NCBI GenBank assembly: GCA_033239525.1
Contig: BSYO01000024.1
Span: 12,457,268-12,521,267 of the forward strand
Direction: 5' to 3'
Length of the DNA stretch: 64,000 nt
Source of the DNA: Nepenthes gracilis
Taxonomy: Eukaryota > Streptophyta > Magnoliopsida > Caryophyllales > Nepenthaceae
Of this stretch, positions 31,282-42,700 are shown in pieces. Under the pieces are notes generated by a model. It made no database searches, was not told the DNA's origin, and saw only the letters and a list, made by a program, of their open reading frames with translations. The first letter of the stretch is position 1, and every line of letters begins with the position of its first letter. The translations under genes were made by a program, and so were the position numbers.

Positions 31282-33962
31282 CCTATCTTCAACGTCTATT
31301 TTTAAAAAGGAAATCTAAATATGTCACAAACAAAAAATTTATTTGTAAAAGATATGAGTAACAAAATATATTTTTGATACTTTAAAAACAGTTTCTTTTT
31401 TTTGTCTTTTTTTTTTTTGAGATTTTATGTTTATGATAAATATAAGTTCTTTTTTTTTTTTTGAAAAAGAATGCAAAAAATAAGTTTAAATATAGTATTT
31501 CTAATATCAAAAAGGTTATCAAATTCTCCATATCGTTACAAACCAAATCAAAACCTCACGTTTATATTAACATATGGTGGTGGGTAAATAAAATGGGTAC
31601 GTAGGAGGGTGGCCAGGTGCACCAGACGGACCATACTCGTGGGGATACTGCACCTTAAAAGAGCAGGGCAATCCACCTTCTTACTGTGTTCCTTCTGCCC
31701 AATGGCCCTGTGATCCTGCTAAAAGTTACTATGGTCGAGGACCCATTCATCTCTCATAGTAAGTTTTCTTACCCTTAACCATATATTTCCTTGCATTTTA
31801 TTCAATCTATATGTTCACCAGTTATGCTTATTTTTTAAATAATTAAATCATAATCTTCTATATTTTAATAAACAACTGAGATTAAAACAAGGGCTACTTC
31901 TTCCTTTCCCTTAGATAAGCAGCTCTCTAGAAGTCGTGGATAGTACTTGATTTGATTAAATGAACAGTGAATTTAACGTTTTATAAAATATCATGTCTCA
32001 ACTATATTTATCTAATTAATTTAGCTTAGTGACATGAGAAATGTATATATGTAGATGACATGCAATATTTTAATGACTCTGGTAGGTGGAATTTTCATAG
32101 GTGACATGCATAAGTTTTTGATGACATGATCGTTCATAACCCTTCAACCCATCTACAATGCATGTCATAACTAAAAGTTAGCCTTGCTTAATGACATGAT
32201 GTTTAGTGTATGTCTATCTTATTAATTTAATATTTTATAATAATATCTAAGAAATAAAAAATGGTCCTATGCACGATATATTGGTTTTAGGGATTTAGGA
32301 ATTACAAAATATATGTAATTTATCAATTTATTGTAAAAATATTATTTTTATGACTTAAATTCAAAAAAATAAAAAATTATTCTTATAGTATCTCATCAAA
32401 CCATCAATTATTAAAATGTGTAATTATCGTTAGTGGGTGCTGAATTTGATTTAGTTATTGAGATATTTGAATATTTTGTAACAATCTAATTTTTTTTATT
32501 TTTTAAAATTTATTTATATTATAAATCTAAAAATTAGGATAGCACAAAAGATGAGGTAGATTAATTATTTCCCTCCTTTTCTTATAGTGTCATTTATAAA
32601 TTTTTTTTTAAACTTTATGAAATGAATGAGGGTTTTTTTAAAGCAACATATTCTCGATAAAAGTATCAGCAAAATTTCTAATAAATCTATCTTCTTAAAA
32701 CGTTAAATAAATTGGGTAATGTTTTAGTTTGATTTGCTAGACTCGATTAAAGTTGGGTAAATACTTTTTTAAAAAAAATTGGATAAACATTCACACATAT
32801 ATGTACTAGTTTGTGTTTACCCATCCAAAAAATAATTATTCACTATTTAAATTTAAAAATTGAATCAGATGAATGATTGATAATAGGTAATGTAAAGATT
32901 GTTGGTATCAGTAGAGACTTGACCGTCTCTGATACCACTTGTTGGGGTAAAAGGGTCGGTCGGACACAGTGACACACCGTCACACCACGCCACACACAGT
33001 GTAAGAAAAAGAATAGAAGAAACATACACCGATTTACGTGGAAATCCTAGAACTAAGGAAAAACCACGGGAGCAGAGTCGACAGCAAATCCACTATGTAA
33101 AAATAGGTTTACAAACCTCCAAGATAGAGTATCCGCTACACACCCGAGAATAACAAAGAAAAACCTCTCCAGAGTAAACAAGAAAGCACTCTCTCGTTCT
33201 CACTCTCTGTTTTTCTTTATTATTCTCGGGTGTATAGCGGATACTCCATCTTGGAGGTTTGTAAACCTATTTTTACATAGTGAATTTGCTGTCAACTCTG
33301 CTTCCGTGGTTTTTCCTTGGTTCTAGGGTTTCCACGTAAATCGGTATGTGTTTCTTCAGTTCTTTTTCTTACACTGTGTGTGGCGTGGTGTGACGGTGTG
33401 TCACTGTGTCCGACCGACCCTTTTGCCCCAACAAAGAGAACGCTTTTGAATAATATGATATTTTATTTATTTATAATATTAAATTTTTAAAAGAATAAAT
33501 TAATAAATCAGCTTTAATTAATATAAAATATTTTGTGTGCCCCAATATTTTTCATTGGACAATTAGCATCTGCTTTCTTGTGCCTGGTCCAGCAACTACA
33601 ACTACGGGCCATGCGGTCAAGCCATCGGCCAACCGCTGCTAGCCAATCCGGATTTGGTCATCACCGACGCGACCACGTCCTTCAAAACGGCGGTGTGGTT
33701 CTGGATGACGGCGCAGGGGAGCAAACCATCGTGCCATGACGTTATCGTCGGGAGATGGACACCGTCGGCTCTTGACAAGGCTGCCGGGCGGTTCCCCGGC
33801 TACGGCGTGATCACGCATTTGATCAACGGTGGGATCGAGTGCGGCAAAGGTCCTGATCCGATGGGAGCTGATCGTATTGGCTTTTATAAGAAGTATTGTG
33901 ATCTCTTGGGTGTCAGCTATGGCGACAACTTGGACTGCTACAACCAAAAGCCTTTCTCTTAA
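30512..33962 (+). CDS. Hevein-domain GH19 chitinase-like protein, catalytic Glu replaced by Gln
   Basis: Three exons (30512-30989, 31605-31758, 33593-33962; all GT-AG) give 333 residues. Residues 1-20 are a signal peptide ending GISA before EQCG. The hevein chitin-binding domain (21-60) has all eight cysteines and the ligand residues S..W.W (SRWGWCG), with Phe where hevein has Tyr30. A Pro/Ser hinge (62-89) leads to the GH19 domain (90-333). GH19 enzymes cleave chitin by inversion using two Glu. Here the general acid of SHETTGGW is Gln157 (CAA), the second Glu is kept (Glu179), and the substrate Gln of GPIQLS is His208, followed by Ser210. Spacings (22 and 51 residues) match barley chitinase exactly, so this is not misalignment. 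The C-terminus ends NQKPFS without the usual vacuolar extension, suggesting secretion. Intron and frame conservation argue for a functional gene. I infer a chitin-binding, probably non-catalytic protein. Confidence 0.9.
31246..31281. repeat. TA microsatellite in chitinase intron 1
   Basis: Uninterrupted run of TA dinucleotides in the first intron. Confidence 0.9.
32896..33433. mobile_element. Palindromic copia-type LTR fragment in chitinase intron 2
   Basis: Two inverted arms of 225 bp (32940-33164 and 33209-33433) begin TGTTGGGG and end CCCCAACA, nearly identical, separated by a 44-bp loop. Immediately left of the left arm, on the minus strand, CCCCAACA is followed by AG and TGGTATCAGAGAC. 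This is the usual LTR end plus the initiator-Met-tRNA primer-binding site of Ty1/copia elements. So the left arm is the 3' part of a minus-oriented LTR, and the right arm is an inverted second copy without a primer site. The TGGTATCAG sequence is itself mirrored (32903-32937) as a small hairpin. The transcript of this intron would fold into a long near-perfect duplex. Confidence 0.85.
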
Positions 33963-34140
33963 GCCCGCTGAATTTCAAGCTTCTATCGAAGGTGGAAAAA
34001 AATATAAAATACAAAATAAAGCTTCCTTCTTGTTTTGGCTTCACATCTCAATGTAGCTGTGCTCTGAGCATCATGTCATTAATGAAATAAGGAAATACTT
34101 TGCTTGATCAATCAATGAAGTCACTATTTGGTCAATTTTA
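33963..34140 (+). other. Probable 3' UTR of the chitinase gene
   Basis: Follows the TAA stop. AATGAAATAAGG at about 34080 and other AATAAA-like words can serve as polyadenylation signals; the exact end is unknown. Confidence 0.45.
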
Positions 34141-35789
34141 TAATGTTTTAGAATGATGGGATGTTTGTTTATTTATTTATTTTTATGTGGATGTGTTGGT
34201 ATGTAAGGATGATGAAAATATTATATCATTAAATATATTTAAATAATGTTTTTATAATATCATTTTTTTGAAATAGTATTTAAATGATGCCATAAAGTAG
34301 GCCCTGTTAAAATGTTTGATCAAATGATGAAAATAATGTGAGCATACTAATGAATATGAATAAAGAAGACACCATATGGCTAAGGATTTTTAAATGACAA
34401 CTAAAGAGTGTCTTTATAGTACTATTTTTTTAGTGTGAGCTATTAATTTATATGAATAGAGAAAATATCATTGTATTAAGAATATTTAAATGATGTCTTG
34501 AAGAGTGGCTTCATAAAACTATTTTAAAATGATGGCTAAATAGATGGAAAAAATATTACGTTATTGAAGATGTTAAAATAATGGCTAAAAGATGTCTATG
34601 TAATATTATTTTTTTAAATGATGGCTAGAAGGTATTTAAATGACATTATTAGTATAATTTGTTAATATATATGGATGGATAAAATATTATATTATCAAGG
34701 ATGTTCAAATGGTGACTAAAGAATGTCTTTATAATACTATTTTTTTTTCTTTTGTGAGTATGCTAATAATTTTATATAGATAATATATTATATCATATAA
34801 TATTTAAATGTATATTATAAAATGTTTTTGTAATACTATTTTTTCTTTTATAACCCTGCTAATAATTTTAGACGGAAGGGATACTAAGTCATCAAGGGTG
34901 TTTAAATTATGGCTAAATGGTGTCCTTCTAATCCTATTTTAAAATAATAGCTAAATGGTTATTCAAATGATATCATCTAAAATGATCAATTTTAAAAATG
35001 ATGAAAAAGTACATTTTTGTGCTAACGAACAGATAAAAGTATAAATATCCTGGATATAAATATCCGGCACATACGATATTGAGACATGTCATCGCGGGTG
35101 TTTAAATTATGGCTAAATGGTGTCTTTTTAATAAATATTTTAAAATAATATAAAAATGGTTATTCAAATGATAACATCTAGTGTGATCCGGGTTTCAACT
35201 AATATCAACCGGTAAAAGTGACACCTTGCATCATCTTCCCTCTCGTGTCAATGATCTTTTCTTCAAAGTACCAACGTCTCTAACGAAGGTAGAAAGATGA
35301 ATAGACCTCATAATAGATTCGGTTTTCTATATGAAAAGGAAGAAGAATACTAAATATGGCTCCAACACTTATTTATTTTGTAAAAAATCGCTCAAAAACT
35401 TTGCCGTTTGTTAATATATATGAATAAAAGACTTCGATATCAGGGTGGCAAGCATGTTGATCCGAGAATAAACATAACCCGGGTAACCCTAATAAATGAC
35501 ATTGCAGCATCAATGATCTTTAAATCAAGAATGCCCTCATAATATAATATATTTATTTATTTATTTTGTATAAGTTGTTAACATATATGAATAAAAAAGA
35601 TATCATGACATGAAGGGTGCTAATATAATGGTTAAAGAAATCTTTATAATATTATTTTTATATGTGAGCCTGTTTTTATATCTTCAAAAAACAAAAAAAA
35701 AAAAACAAGAAAAAAACTACATCATTAAGAATATTTAAATAAGTTGAAAATACATTAGCAATACTATTTTTTTTTCAAAATTTGGAAAT
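34141..35789. repeat. Diverged tandem-repeat region
   Basis: A long AT-rich region built from degenerate units of about 110-170 bp. Recurring words are ATGGCTAAA(T/A)G(G/A)TGTCTTT.TAAT(A/C)CTATTTTTT, then TTAATATATATGGATAGA.AAAATAT(T/C)ATATTAT.AAGGATGTT(T/C)AAATGATG. At least eight unit starts can be recognised (for example 34390, 34490, 34560, 34620, 34710, 34905, 35110, 35610). Related words occur at 28250, 49085 and 54280, so the unit is also dispersed. No coding content. Confidence 0.6.
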
Positions 35790-35794
35790 AAATG

Positions 35795-36735
35795 TGATGC
35801 ATCCCTAGGTCCAAGTTATTATGCAGATTAAGGAGTTTTCGAATTTCTCAGTTGAGTCGAATCATAATCGAGTTCGGTCTCCGCGTCTCTCAATTTGCCA
35901 TGCAGACTACAAAGTACAAACAAGAGATTAGAAGACGGCGGGAGGTTGTCCCACCGTAAACACTCCAATACTCAAATCAAAAAATTTTCACAATAAACAA
36001 AAAGATGCATGCGTGAATATAAAAGTGATGAGAATGCAGTGATGTAGGAATGAGGGGAATGCGTGGGATGTTTTAAGGAGACTTTGGCTCCATAGATTAC
36101 ATTGCTATAAGTGACTCACGATCGCCGCCATGATATGGCGATGACGCGAGGGAAGAGAGTTGATTTTTTCTCCTTGAAGCCTTGAGTGCTGGGTGAAGGA
36201 TCGAATGCTTGATCTCTGGTCACCGCTTGGGCACTCTTAAGGAAATTGGAATCGGATTCTTGGATCGATCTCTCTCCCCGTAGCAGGAGAGAGTATTTGT
36301 AAGTTCCTTCAGTGAGGCCTTGGGAGTTGAAATCTTCGACAGGTGACTTGCCGAGATTCGTCAGCCATTAAGCATTGGCCGTGATCAGTGGTGTCAATTG
36401 TCGCACTGTGAAGGCGAGGAAACTGTTATCGGGCGTGGTCAATGTCAAGTCTACTAACTTTGCTTAGATTAGTTAAGAGGTTGTGGGGGCGGCGTGCGCT
36501 ACGATTTGTCAGCATTGACCTCATCTTTCATTGGCCGGTTTTTTTTGAGCCGGCACGGAGTGATCATTTCTACAGGCACAAGCATTGATTGGTTGCTCAT
36601 CTAGGGCGTCAAGTGGGCTGCGTCTTTGGATACTCTGAGACGCCGTAGTTGGGCTTGGGCCCTTCTGTTAATTGGACTCGCGTCTTTGCGGTTAGACCTC
36701 ATTGATTCTAGCCCAATTTCGTATTAGACCCATCA
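35795..36735 (-). mobile_element. Solo LTR, Tat-type, minus orientation
   Basis: 941 bp between exact 5-bp duplications AAATG (35790-35794 and 36736-36740). Read on the minus strand it starts TGATGGGTCTAATACG and ends GGATGCATCA, close to the TGATGGGTACACC...GCATCA termini of the full Tat element. It carries TTTGAGTATTGGAGTGTTTACGGTGGGA (minus strand, about 35950-35980), a variant of the R/U5 motif. No internal domain. Confidence 0.9.
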
Positions 36736-36740
36736 AAATG

Positions 36741-37156
36741 GACTATGGATTGATTTTCCTATGAAAAAAATAAATAAATCATGACCTTAATATAAATGGG
36801 GATTGTGAGTTTGTTTTAAACTATAATTATCACAAGCTATGGACAACTTTCAAAAAAGGGTGGGCCCTCTCATAGCACAATTTTTGTACGTGATAAAATG
36901 AGTTTGGTCGCATTTGGATTAAGTTTATGAAGATAGAGTTGATAAAAATTGCTAAATATTGCTATTAGGGTAACATGTCAATACATTAATATAATAAAAT
37001 ATACGTCAATGCAAATATGACACAATTAATAAATTTATCTATAAATAAATTATAAATATGCCATACTAAATAAACTAATAATACAGCAAACACTTTTTTT
37101 TTTTTTTTGGTAAGTATAATACAGCAAACACATGGAATATTTATAGTAAATATGTC
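36741..37156. other. AT-rich spacer
   Basis: No gene or recognisable repeat; a T-run at 37096-37108. It separates two solo LTRs. Confidence 0.5.
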
Positions 37157-37161
37157 ATACT

Positions 37162-38069
37162 TGTTGGGTCCAGTGTAAAGGCCCAAAGAAATTCCAAGCC
37201 TAACCCGTGGAGCAATGGCCCAAACAACGAATTCCAGCCCGAATTCCATAAAAGTATACGTGGCGGCCTGTACTCGCAACCAATGGGCGTTGCCGGTAAC
37301 CCATTAATGCGGTTATCGAACAATAGTAGCCTTGAGAGAAACGAGCCAATGGGAAGAGGATCAGCGCTGCTAGCCACGGTTCATGCTGCTACCCACAATT
37401 CTCCTGCCAATCCTAACGCAAGAGGTAGACCAAGTGTGACCTGTCACGTATAAAGGTCTGCCTGCCACTACAAAATGACAACCGATACGCAGGCGGTCAC
37501 CATCAACAACCAACGGCCAACGAATTCTTGCAATGAAGATTCTCGCGCTCAAAGCTCCAAGCAGAGGAGCCATAAATTCTCCTTTAGTCTACAAAAAAAG
37601 GGGACGATCAATCAATCAATCGGGACCCAAAAAACTAGAGCCCGGCATTGAGACATACACTATCGAATGCACCAGCTCTCAGAAACATAGCCAACTCTTG
37701 TGCCTCTCCGGCCCACCATGGGCCATTGCAGTAACCACTATCTACGATGCATTTCAGGAGCCAGGCCTCCCATTACCGCTCACTAATTTCCTATTTCTAC
37801 ATCTATGCACTCCCTACGCATTCATTGCATATTTCTGCGCACCTCTAAGCGTGCCCCATTTCCATTCATTATGAAAAATTGCTGATTTGAGTTTCGAGTG
37901 TTTTAGGTGGGAGAAATTCCACTAGGCCTCTGATTTCTTATTTGTTAGTTGTGTTATGCGGGTTTCAAGGTTCAGAGTGACGGAGATCGAACCCGTTTGA
38001 AATCCAACTTAAGCTAGAAAGTCAAAAATCTCCTAATCAGTACGATAACCGGGAACCCATGACACAACA
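37162..38069 (+). mobile_element. Solo LTR, TGTTGGGTCC family, copy 2
   Basis: 908 bp, TGTTGGGTCCAGTG...GACACAACA, with exact duplications ATACT (37157-37161 and 38070-38074). It aligns with the solo LTR at 5394-6360 and carries GATTTGAGTTTCGAGTGTTTTAGGTGGGAG at about 37884. Diverged from copy 1 by many substitutions and indels, so both are old. Confidence 0.9.
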
Positions 38070-38074
38070 ATACT

Positions 38075-39724
38075 CATATGATATAATAAGATATGTTTAA
38101 TATGTTCATATAATATAATAAGACAACCAAATTATAGTAAGCAACTCTTTATAATTTAATCATATTAACTTGATAAATTTATTAATCATATCATATTATT
38201 TTATCTCATATTGATGTATCAATAAGAAATATAAACTGCTAGTCCGTGTCATAAATGTATCAGCGCTTTGCCACGAACTCATTTAATACAAATCTGTATA
38301 TATCTAGTTTTATTATTCTCACTTCTATAATTACAATTTTACGCTTTTATCCGACATGAAAAACAACATCGATTGATAATTGATTATATAATAGTAGTTC
38401 TTATAAGTTAATCATTCTATACTATACTTTGTATAACTTGTTACATTGATCAAGAGTGGACATTAGATTTGAAAATTCTCGTATGGACTTAAGAGATTTC
38501 TTCCAAAGCTTGTTGCTCAAATCCTCTTGTTTTATATCATATTTGTATCCATTCTTTATGTTATATATATTGCTGTCAATCCTCTTTACATATGTAAAAG
38601 CTATAGTATGATATCGTTTTGTAATTTATTCTCAAATACTTAAATTAGTAAAATTTTAGCCAAACTAAAATTTTTAATGAAAAGTAAAAGAAAAAAATAT
38701 TAGTATCTAGAGTTCTTACTTGGGTAAAAGTGTTTTGCACGGGAGAAAATATTTTGGGAACCGCATCTTCTTATAAGAAATCAAACTTTATATTGAGTAA
38801 AATCTTACCAAATTGGCCACGTTTTGATCCAAGAAATGTAAAGTGTTATGTGCAATATTGTCTTACATTATAAAACTATAGTAACTTTTATATTATAAAA
38901 GAAGTAAACTTTATAACTAAAATATATTATCTCAAAATCAAAATGTGGCTACTCCACGAATTGCACCATAAGTCTCTTTCACTTCATTTTTACACCTCAC
39001 TAGCCAAAATAAAAAATAAAAAATAAAAAAAAATATCTATGGCATAAAAACCATAAATATGTGTTTGGTTAGAAGCCTAAAAATTCTTCCTTTTTAAGTT
39101 TTAAATAGAACCACACCTTTAACCATGTTAATTTACGATATAAAAATCACATTATTAGAATAACCTATGTTATTTATGATATAAATAAAATATATAGTTT
39201 TTTTATTGTATTAATCTAAGTAGTTTGAAATAGTTTAAATCTAAATAAAAATTAAACAGAGACTGAAAATTTATCCCATTTTTTTTTAAATTTTAATTCT
39301 TAATTTCTAGCATAATACATAATTTTATCAATTATATACTTAATCTCTAATATTTTTAATTATATCATAATGTTTTAATTTCATGAATTATATTTTTAAT
39401 TTTTTTTATATATATTTTTTTCAAATTTAGTATAAATTTTATCTTATACATTATGTGAAAAAATCTAGAAAAAAATAGGAAAAGACAGTATTGACCTCTA
39501 ACGTTGAAATTAATTATTAAAATCCTTTATTTCAAACTTTTTTTCAAAAAAAAAAAATCTAATCAAAAATATCAAAAATTAAATGAAAATTTTATAAAAT
39601 TAAAAATCATACAAAAAATAAAAATGTATGTATAGATAAAAATTTTATCTATGAAATTTGAACCCAAAACAGAAACTCGTCTTGAGGTTCATCTGCCCGG
39701 ACAGAGGAAGAAGGGAGTTAAGCC
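38075..39724. other. AT-rich intergenic DNA upstream of AP4M
   Basis: No coding content to about 39640. From 39650 the composition becomes balanced (CTTGAGGTTCATCTGCCCGG), likely the leader of the AP-4 mu gene, whose ATG at 39725 is preceded by GTTAAGCC. Confidence 0.5.
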
Positions 39725-42700
39725 ATGATCTCGCAGTTCTTTGTTCTCTCTCAGAGAGGCGACAACATCGTCTTCCGCGACTGTAAGTGCATCTCATATT
39801 CTCTCTCCTCAATCCCAATCCAGATCTAATCATTTCAGATTCAATTCGCACTTCTGTAGAATTCTCTCAAGATCTGCAATCTATTGAATTCAACCTCGTG
39901 TTTGCTTGAACTTAAACTGAGCCAAATGTTTTTAACTTTGAACGAAGTACCCTGTTTTGTCTAATTTGTCATATTTCCTCGACCGAATTGCTATATTAAT
40001 CCGATCGATGCAGGGTTATTTGTTTGAGCATTCACGATTGTAATTTTATGCGAAGATATAGTAGACTTGTAATTGCTCGTGAAATTTCCTTCAAGTTCTA
40101 CTTATTTTAAGGGATTCTCACTCGTGTTGGTTAAACGAGGTGAAGAATTGAATGATTGGGGTCAGTAGTCTGTTGCTAGACAAGTAATATATTGCAATCA
40201 GTGTCTTAACTTTGTGGCTTCTTACTTAATAGTTGCCTTGAAAAGAGAAAAAAAAAGGTGTAGTTTCGATACGTAAGTGTTACTTCTGCAGCTTCGTTAG
40301 CATGAATTTTGTAATGTTTTCTGACAGAGGGAAAAGGAGTAACATTGCTGCTGCTGAATCAATAACTTGTATATAAGATATCTTCTATCTAAAACTGTAT
40401 ATCACAAGGATTTTGACATTTGGGAATCTACTTTTTATTGGTATTGGTGACTAACAGCTTGGAAGAATTGGAATTAAAAAATGCAGAATCCTGGAAATTT
40501 TGAAGAAGTGTCTGTTTATATGTATTTGGTCTAGAGGATATAGATATTCTATGAATGCCAAGAGGAAGGAGTTTCAGAAGTATAAGGAAATTTCTAACCC
40601 TGGATCCTTGAAAATCGTGCTGTGACCTTCAAGTAGCTTGTTTATATTTTTAACCTGTGATTTTTTCTGGGGAAATTGTGTACTGAATTTGCTTAGCCAT
40701 TGTTGTTGAAACTTGATTAAAGTGTAATTTGGTGCTTAGGAGAAACACTTAATCACCTAATTCTTTCATCTGTACAGAGATCCATTTGTGTTGTTTCCTC
40801 ATGAATGTTTTCATACAGATCGAGGTGATGTACCAAAGGGAAGTACTGAGATATTTTTTCGTAAAGTGAAATTCTGGAAAGAGGATGGAGAAGAGGAGGC
40901 ACCACCTGTCTTTGTAGGTATTCTATTTTTTAAAATCAAGTTCTTTCATTTGGGTCCTGAAAAGTATAAGAGCAGTGGACCTTTTTTCTGTTGCTATGCA
41001 GATGGTCGTGCATTTAGATATTCCGTAAATATTTGTATAGATGACTGAAGAGATTGACATTTATCCCAGTTATCTTGTTTCTTATAAGCCTGGAAAAAAG
41101 GTTGTAACAACTAGCTTATTATACTGCATGAACATTTGAAACTATCCAGTTCCTTTGGTAAAATTATTCTTGATATGTTGCTAATATATAATAATAGTGG
41201 CTTTTGAAGTGGGATACAATTACCCTTTTGTTTACCTATTCTGGAATCCTGCTCCTCTGGGCAGGATAGGACAGTTATAAGATTGCTTATTTCTTACGTT
41301 TGCAAAGGAAAACCTATGCAGAAAAAGGATGAAAAGTTAGTGGGTAGTGCTTTATTAATCAATTTAAAAATCTCTAGAAAGGGCGACTTAACAGTAAAGT
41401 TCACTCTAATCATAACTGTAGAATGAGGGCTGTATCTCAATTAGAAATCTTGGCAACGTAGACAACCACTACAGGGATTGTTGACTCACAATGAGCTATT
41501 CTCTAGTTGCCCGATGGGCCTCTACCAATATTTCCCCTTTGTAGCTTTGAGCATTGGGCCAAACAAGATGTTTCCCTTGTTTACACTCAAGCCCAAGGCC
41601 AGAAAAAGATTCCTCCCCTATGTAGATTCAAGCCTAAGGACAAAAAAAAGGTATTTTCCTATGTAGTTTGAGCCTATGGCCATCAATCTCTCTTTTGGCC
41701 CAAATGAAGGCATCTTGAATTGAAACTCCTCTTGTTTCTTTTTTTTTTTGAAAGTTTGGCCTTCTCATAACAGACTGTTGATTTTATAGTGGTGCTTTCA
41801 CTTGCTATATGCAGTATTTCATATTACATGATTGCTTTCTCTTAGGAAAGTTATTTTTTATCTCTTATCATCTTCGGTTCTCCATCCTTGCATCTCGAAC
41901 AAGATGATTCAGAGAAAGCTTCATCTGTTGATGAACAGAAAGATGACAGAATTCTTGGAATTGCTTGTTCTTCTTTCTATATTCTGTCTCCATTTTTTAT
42001 CTTTTGAATAATTTGGTATCTGTATGTGATCCCTCTCACTTCATTAATATATTATTTTCAATCTGTGATGCCATCAACAGAATATAGATGGAGTGAACTA
42101 CTTCCATGTGAAGATTGTTGGACTATTATTTGTTGCAACCACAAGAGTTAATGTATCACCTTCTCTTGTGTTAGAGCTTCTGCAAAGGATTGCCCGTGTT
42201 ATAAAAGATTACCTTGGGATTCTTAGTGAAGATTCCTTACGAAAAAATTTTGTGCTTGTGTATGAGTTACTTGATGAAGTCATAGTAAGTATCATGCGAT
42301 TTCCTGATTCCTTATTGGATACATTTTCCATATCTTTGTACTTTGTCCTCATAGCCCATTTATGTGCTAATTAATTATACTAGTAATGTTTGTTTTGTTG
42401 CAATATATAGGAAAAGATGCATGTGCTTTGCTAGTTTCTTGCTATTTTTCTCTCTCTACATATTTAGAAGCAGCTAGCTTCTCTTGTTCAAGATTATTGA
42501 TAAGATCACACCAAAAAAGTCTTTAGAAGGGGTTCCAAAGGTCTAAGTATCTGCTATCTCTTGTTCAAATGTATCAATGTCAAGTGCTTAATGAACAATA
42601 ATGCATCATGGAACAGCTGCTCCACAAAAATGGTGATGGGTTGTGCATAAACCAAGTTCGCTAATTGGTGCATGAATCTAATTCTTATACCTAAGTGATT

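Noticed and set aside
31759..33592. Palindrome as a miRNA gene
   Set aside because: Arms of 225 bp are far longer and more perfect than a plant miRNA precursor, and they derive from LTR ends; kept as a possible siRNA source instead.
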